The position numbers and the translations under genes were made by a program. A stretch of 64,000 nucleotides of DNA from Brugia malayi (lineage: Eukaryota > Nematoda > Chromadorea > Rhabditida > Onchocercidae). The stretch spans positions 3,138,001-3,202,000 of the forward strand of contig NW_025062478.1 of assembly GCF_000002995.4 (NCBI RefSeq). Direction: 5' to 3'. Below the pieces are notes generated by a model. The model was given only the letters and a program-made list of their open reading frames with translations, was not told where the DNA came from and made no database searches. The first letter of the stretch is position 1, and every line of letters begins with the position of its first letter. Shown here in pieces: positions 61,601-64,000 of this stretch.

Positions 61601-64000
61601 TCTTAAATTTAGTCAAATTTTAATCATTTTTAAATTAAAGTTGTTAACATTTAACTAAAATAAGCATAAAAATAATTTTGATATCATTTTATTAAATTAA
61701 AATTGTTAGAATTTGACTAAATTAAGCATAAAATTAGCTTTGATATCATTTTATTAAAACGAAATTGTTAAAATTTGACTAAATTTAAGCACAAAAATTA
61801 ATTCGATTTACAGTAATAATAAAGAAAAATTAACTATCATAAATTTTATTGAAATTTAGTAAAATTTTGAATTAAATTTTAACATTTAAATTGAATTTCC
61901 TTTTTTTTTTTTTTTTTTTAAATTCAAACCATAAAAAAAAGAAAAGAGAGAGAGAGAGTGAGAATTTTGCAGAAAGTAACGATAGAAATTGTGGATGACG
62001 ATGTTTTTGAGGAAGATGAACACTTTTATTTGCACTTGAATAATTTAAGAGTATGTACTAAGGATGGTTTAATATTGGATCCATTAAAGCTTGGTGGTAT
62101 ACCATTAGCAACCTTGGAACTACCTTCTACTGCTACCGTTATGATACTTGGTTTATTTCAATTTTTTTTTTTTTTTTTTCGTTTTTAAATTATTTGCAAA
62201 AAAAAAAATTCATTAATTTTTAATTGAATTAATTTTACAAATTTGCAAAAATGATTAATTACTAAATATTCGAAATTTATTTTGTTCCAAAAAAAAAAGA
62301 AACAGAAAAAATCTCTTTTATTCAATTTTGAAATTTCAATTCTTTTTTTTTGTGAAAGAAATATGAATGGTATAATTGAAATTTTAAAATGTTTTATGCT
62401 TTTTGAAAAACGAAAATTTTTTTTTCAAAAAAAAAAAAAAAAAGTTGAAATTATGAAAAAAATTTGAAATTTATAGATGATGATCATGCTGGTATATTTT
62501 CATTTGAACATGATCATTTTGAAATTATTGAAAATTGTGGTTATTTGTTACTTAAAATACAGCGTACGTCAGGATGCCGTGGTAGAATACTTGTACCATA
62601 TAGGTAAGTTTGTTTTTTAACTTATTTATTTTTTTCTTTTTAAGAGTAAATAAATTCTAAGAATTTATCATTTTTGTGATAATTGAAATTTAATGTCAAA
62701 AAATTTTTATTATAATTTGTTGTGTTAAAGAAAAAAATTTATTTTTTGTGAAATGAAAGAGAACTTTTGTAATATTTTTAAAAAAATGAATAAAAAATGT
62801 AAGAATGATATCAATTTGATCTTACTTAAAATTGCAAAACAAAAAAAAAAAAAAGTAAGAAATTTTAATTTTTTTAATTTTTTTGCAAACTCTAAAAGAA
62901 TTAAAAAAAAAGCAAAATATTTTTTACTTTTAAGTTTTACTTTTTTTTGCATAATTATGAAGATTATGGATGGAGAGAGAAGGAGAGAGAGAGAGAGAGA
63001 GAAAAGATTTAATTTTAAATATTAGATGGGATAAACTTAATTATTGTTTTTGCACAGATAAATTTCTCATTTGATTTTCTTCCATATGTTTGTTTGTTAT
63101 TTTTTTGTAAACAATAAAATAGCTTTTAAATAATTCTTTAAAATAACTTTTGTTGCTTATAAAAAACAAAAAGTGAAAACGAAAATTAAAAAGAAAATTG
63201 AAAATTAAAACAAAATTCTGTGTTAATAGAAATAATTAATTATCGGACTGTAAAAAGCTGAAAAAAGAAACTAAAGCACAGATAGGATAAACAACAATTT
63301 TACAAATAACTTTAATAATTAATATTAAAATAAATAGAGTTTCCATGATGATTTCATATGATCAATTAATTTAAATAATTTTATTAAAATTCTCGAGTTA
63401 TTATAAGTTAAATTGTTTTAAAAAAAAACAATTAAACAAATTTGTTGTTTCATTTATCTTTCACTTTATAAATCTAAACTCTTACAAATTATTCATTGCT
63501 TTCATTTTAACTTTTTTTTTTTGTTTATTTATTTATTTACACAAAATAATATTTACTTATTTACTTTATTTATTCTTTTATTCAAAATAACTCATTTAAT
63601 GTAAGAATATGTCATAATTCTAGCTTTTATATACTATATGTGCAACTATATTTTATGTTTGTTTTGATAATTTTAGAAATTAAAAAAAAAAAAAAGAAAA
63701 GAATTTTTTTAATTTTACTAATTACTAAATTTCAATTTTACTAATTAGTTAAATGAATGATTAATTTTTGCAGAGCAGTTGATGGTACTGCATTACGTGG
63801 AAAGCATTATGAATTTGAAGAAGGTGAAGTTATTTTTGAAGATAATCAAACTGAGTAAGTTAATATAATTTTTTCATTGAATAAATTCTTATTACTAAAT
63901 TAAATTATATTTTTTTTTTAATTCTTATTATCATTTTTTAAATAATTTAAATTCTAATTAATTTTTTTTCTTTTTTTTTTTTTAGAGCATTCATTGAAAT
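55674..64000 (+). CDS. Sodium/calcium exchanger (NCX/SLC8 type), 5' part, 14 exons
   Basis: Plasma-membrane antiporter that extrudes Ca2+ in exchange for Na+. Exons: 55674-55888, 56522-56656, 57318-57421, 58450-58487, 58981-59144, 59314-59458, 59622-59720, 59980-60149, 60443-60521, 61285-61524, 61973-62150, 62477-62603, 63774-63854, 63986-64000 (cut). About 596 residues, all phases consistent. The N-terminus has a hydrophobic leader and NYNQT. Alpha-repeat 1: FLGVSIVADRFMSSIEVIT, NLTLMALGSSAPEILLSIIE, then AGDLGPNTIVGSAAFN. Next come a helix with VFSPGIIEIWEGLLTFLFFP and a basic stretch (RRFMPHRYRR) where the XIP region lies. CBD1 spans exons 10-11 (DYCTEDGTANAGNDY, then the acidic Ca2+ site DDDVFEEDEHF). 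CBD2 begins in exon 12 (DDDHAGIFSFE) and continues past the edge. Alpha-repeat 2 is not in the window. C. elegans ncx-1/2/3 orthology cannot be fixed from this part. Confidence 0.93.
61126..61284 (+). repeat. Duplicated copies of the start of exchanger exon 10 within the intron
   Basis: AATTGCTCAAGAGCAAGAGA followed by AACAATTTCAAGAAC at 61126-61162 repeats the first ~36 bases of exon 10 (from 61285). A shorter copy at 61238-61258 shares AAGAAACAATTTCGAGAAAT, and TTAACAAATATTT recurs between copies. These lie just upstream of the real acceptor. Confidence 0.85.
62972..63005 (+). repeat. (AG)n microsatellite in exchanger intron
   Basis: GGAGAGAGAAGGAGAGAGAGA and further AG dinucleotides lie in the intron between exons 12 and 13. 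A shorter GA run at 61944-61960 precedes exon 11. Confidence 0.9.

Noticed and set aside
1..64000. tRNA, rRNA or CRISPR arrays
   Set aside because: No cloverleaf with GGTTCGA/GGTTCAA box, no rRNA-like GC-rich block, and the tandem arrays are contiguous minisatellites rather than repeat-spacer arrays in a eukaryotic context.

Overview
This is a nuclear fragment of a nematode genome, about 75% A+T, with spliced genes, short to medium introns, T-rich 3' splice sites ending in TTTCAG or TTTTAG, and many A/T homopolymers. The gene families (MLT-10 moulting protein, NRF-6-type acyltransferase, nematode serpentine receptor, group II PAK, sodium/calcium exchanger, thyrostimulin-beta hormone) point to a nematode. 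The composition and a secreted mucin suggest a spirurid or filarial species; that last step is inference. All exon models were made by hand from reading frame, splice sites and phase, without homology searches.

Layout: 1-2725 (minus) 5' part of a group II p21-activated kinase (pak-2 type) with the CRIB domain and the first strand of the kinase domain. 6541-9078 (minus) a complete seven-transmembrane serpentine receptor, probably of the Sra/Srab group. About 12.06-12.91 kb (minus) a decayed non-LTR reverse transcriptase. 14011-19509 (plus) a complete 15-exon NRF-6-like membrane acyltransferase. About 20.69-21.96 kb (minus) a decayed BEL/Pao gag. 23972-29106 (minus) a large secreted mucin-like gene. 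33437-34511 (minus) a thyrostimulin-beta/GPB5 hormone gene. About 36.55-37.23 kb BEL/Pao pol and gag fragments in opposite orientations. 39922-44058 (plus) an MLT-10-like moulting protein. 55071-55409 a solo LTR with 5-bp target duplication. 55674-64000+ (plus) a sodium/calcium exchanger running off the right edge.

The most notable find is the mucin. The only long open frame over 25.1-28.6 kb on the plus strand is an implausible Val/Glu/Asp frame with no ATG. On the minus strand a 1,497-codon frame is open, but it has no start codon through its repeat part. It encodes about 45 Ser/Thr/Pro repeats running in frame into a Gln/Leu-rich tail. An upstream exon at 29044-29106 supplies a signal peptide in matching phase.

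Other unusual structures are a nine-copy tandem array of the first 5' splice site of the mlt-10-like gene, partial duplications of exon starts inside introns of two genes, and an 18-copy minisatellite near 50 kb. The genes do not form an obvious operon or pathway: spacing is wide and orientations are mixed.
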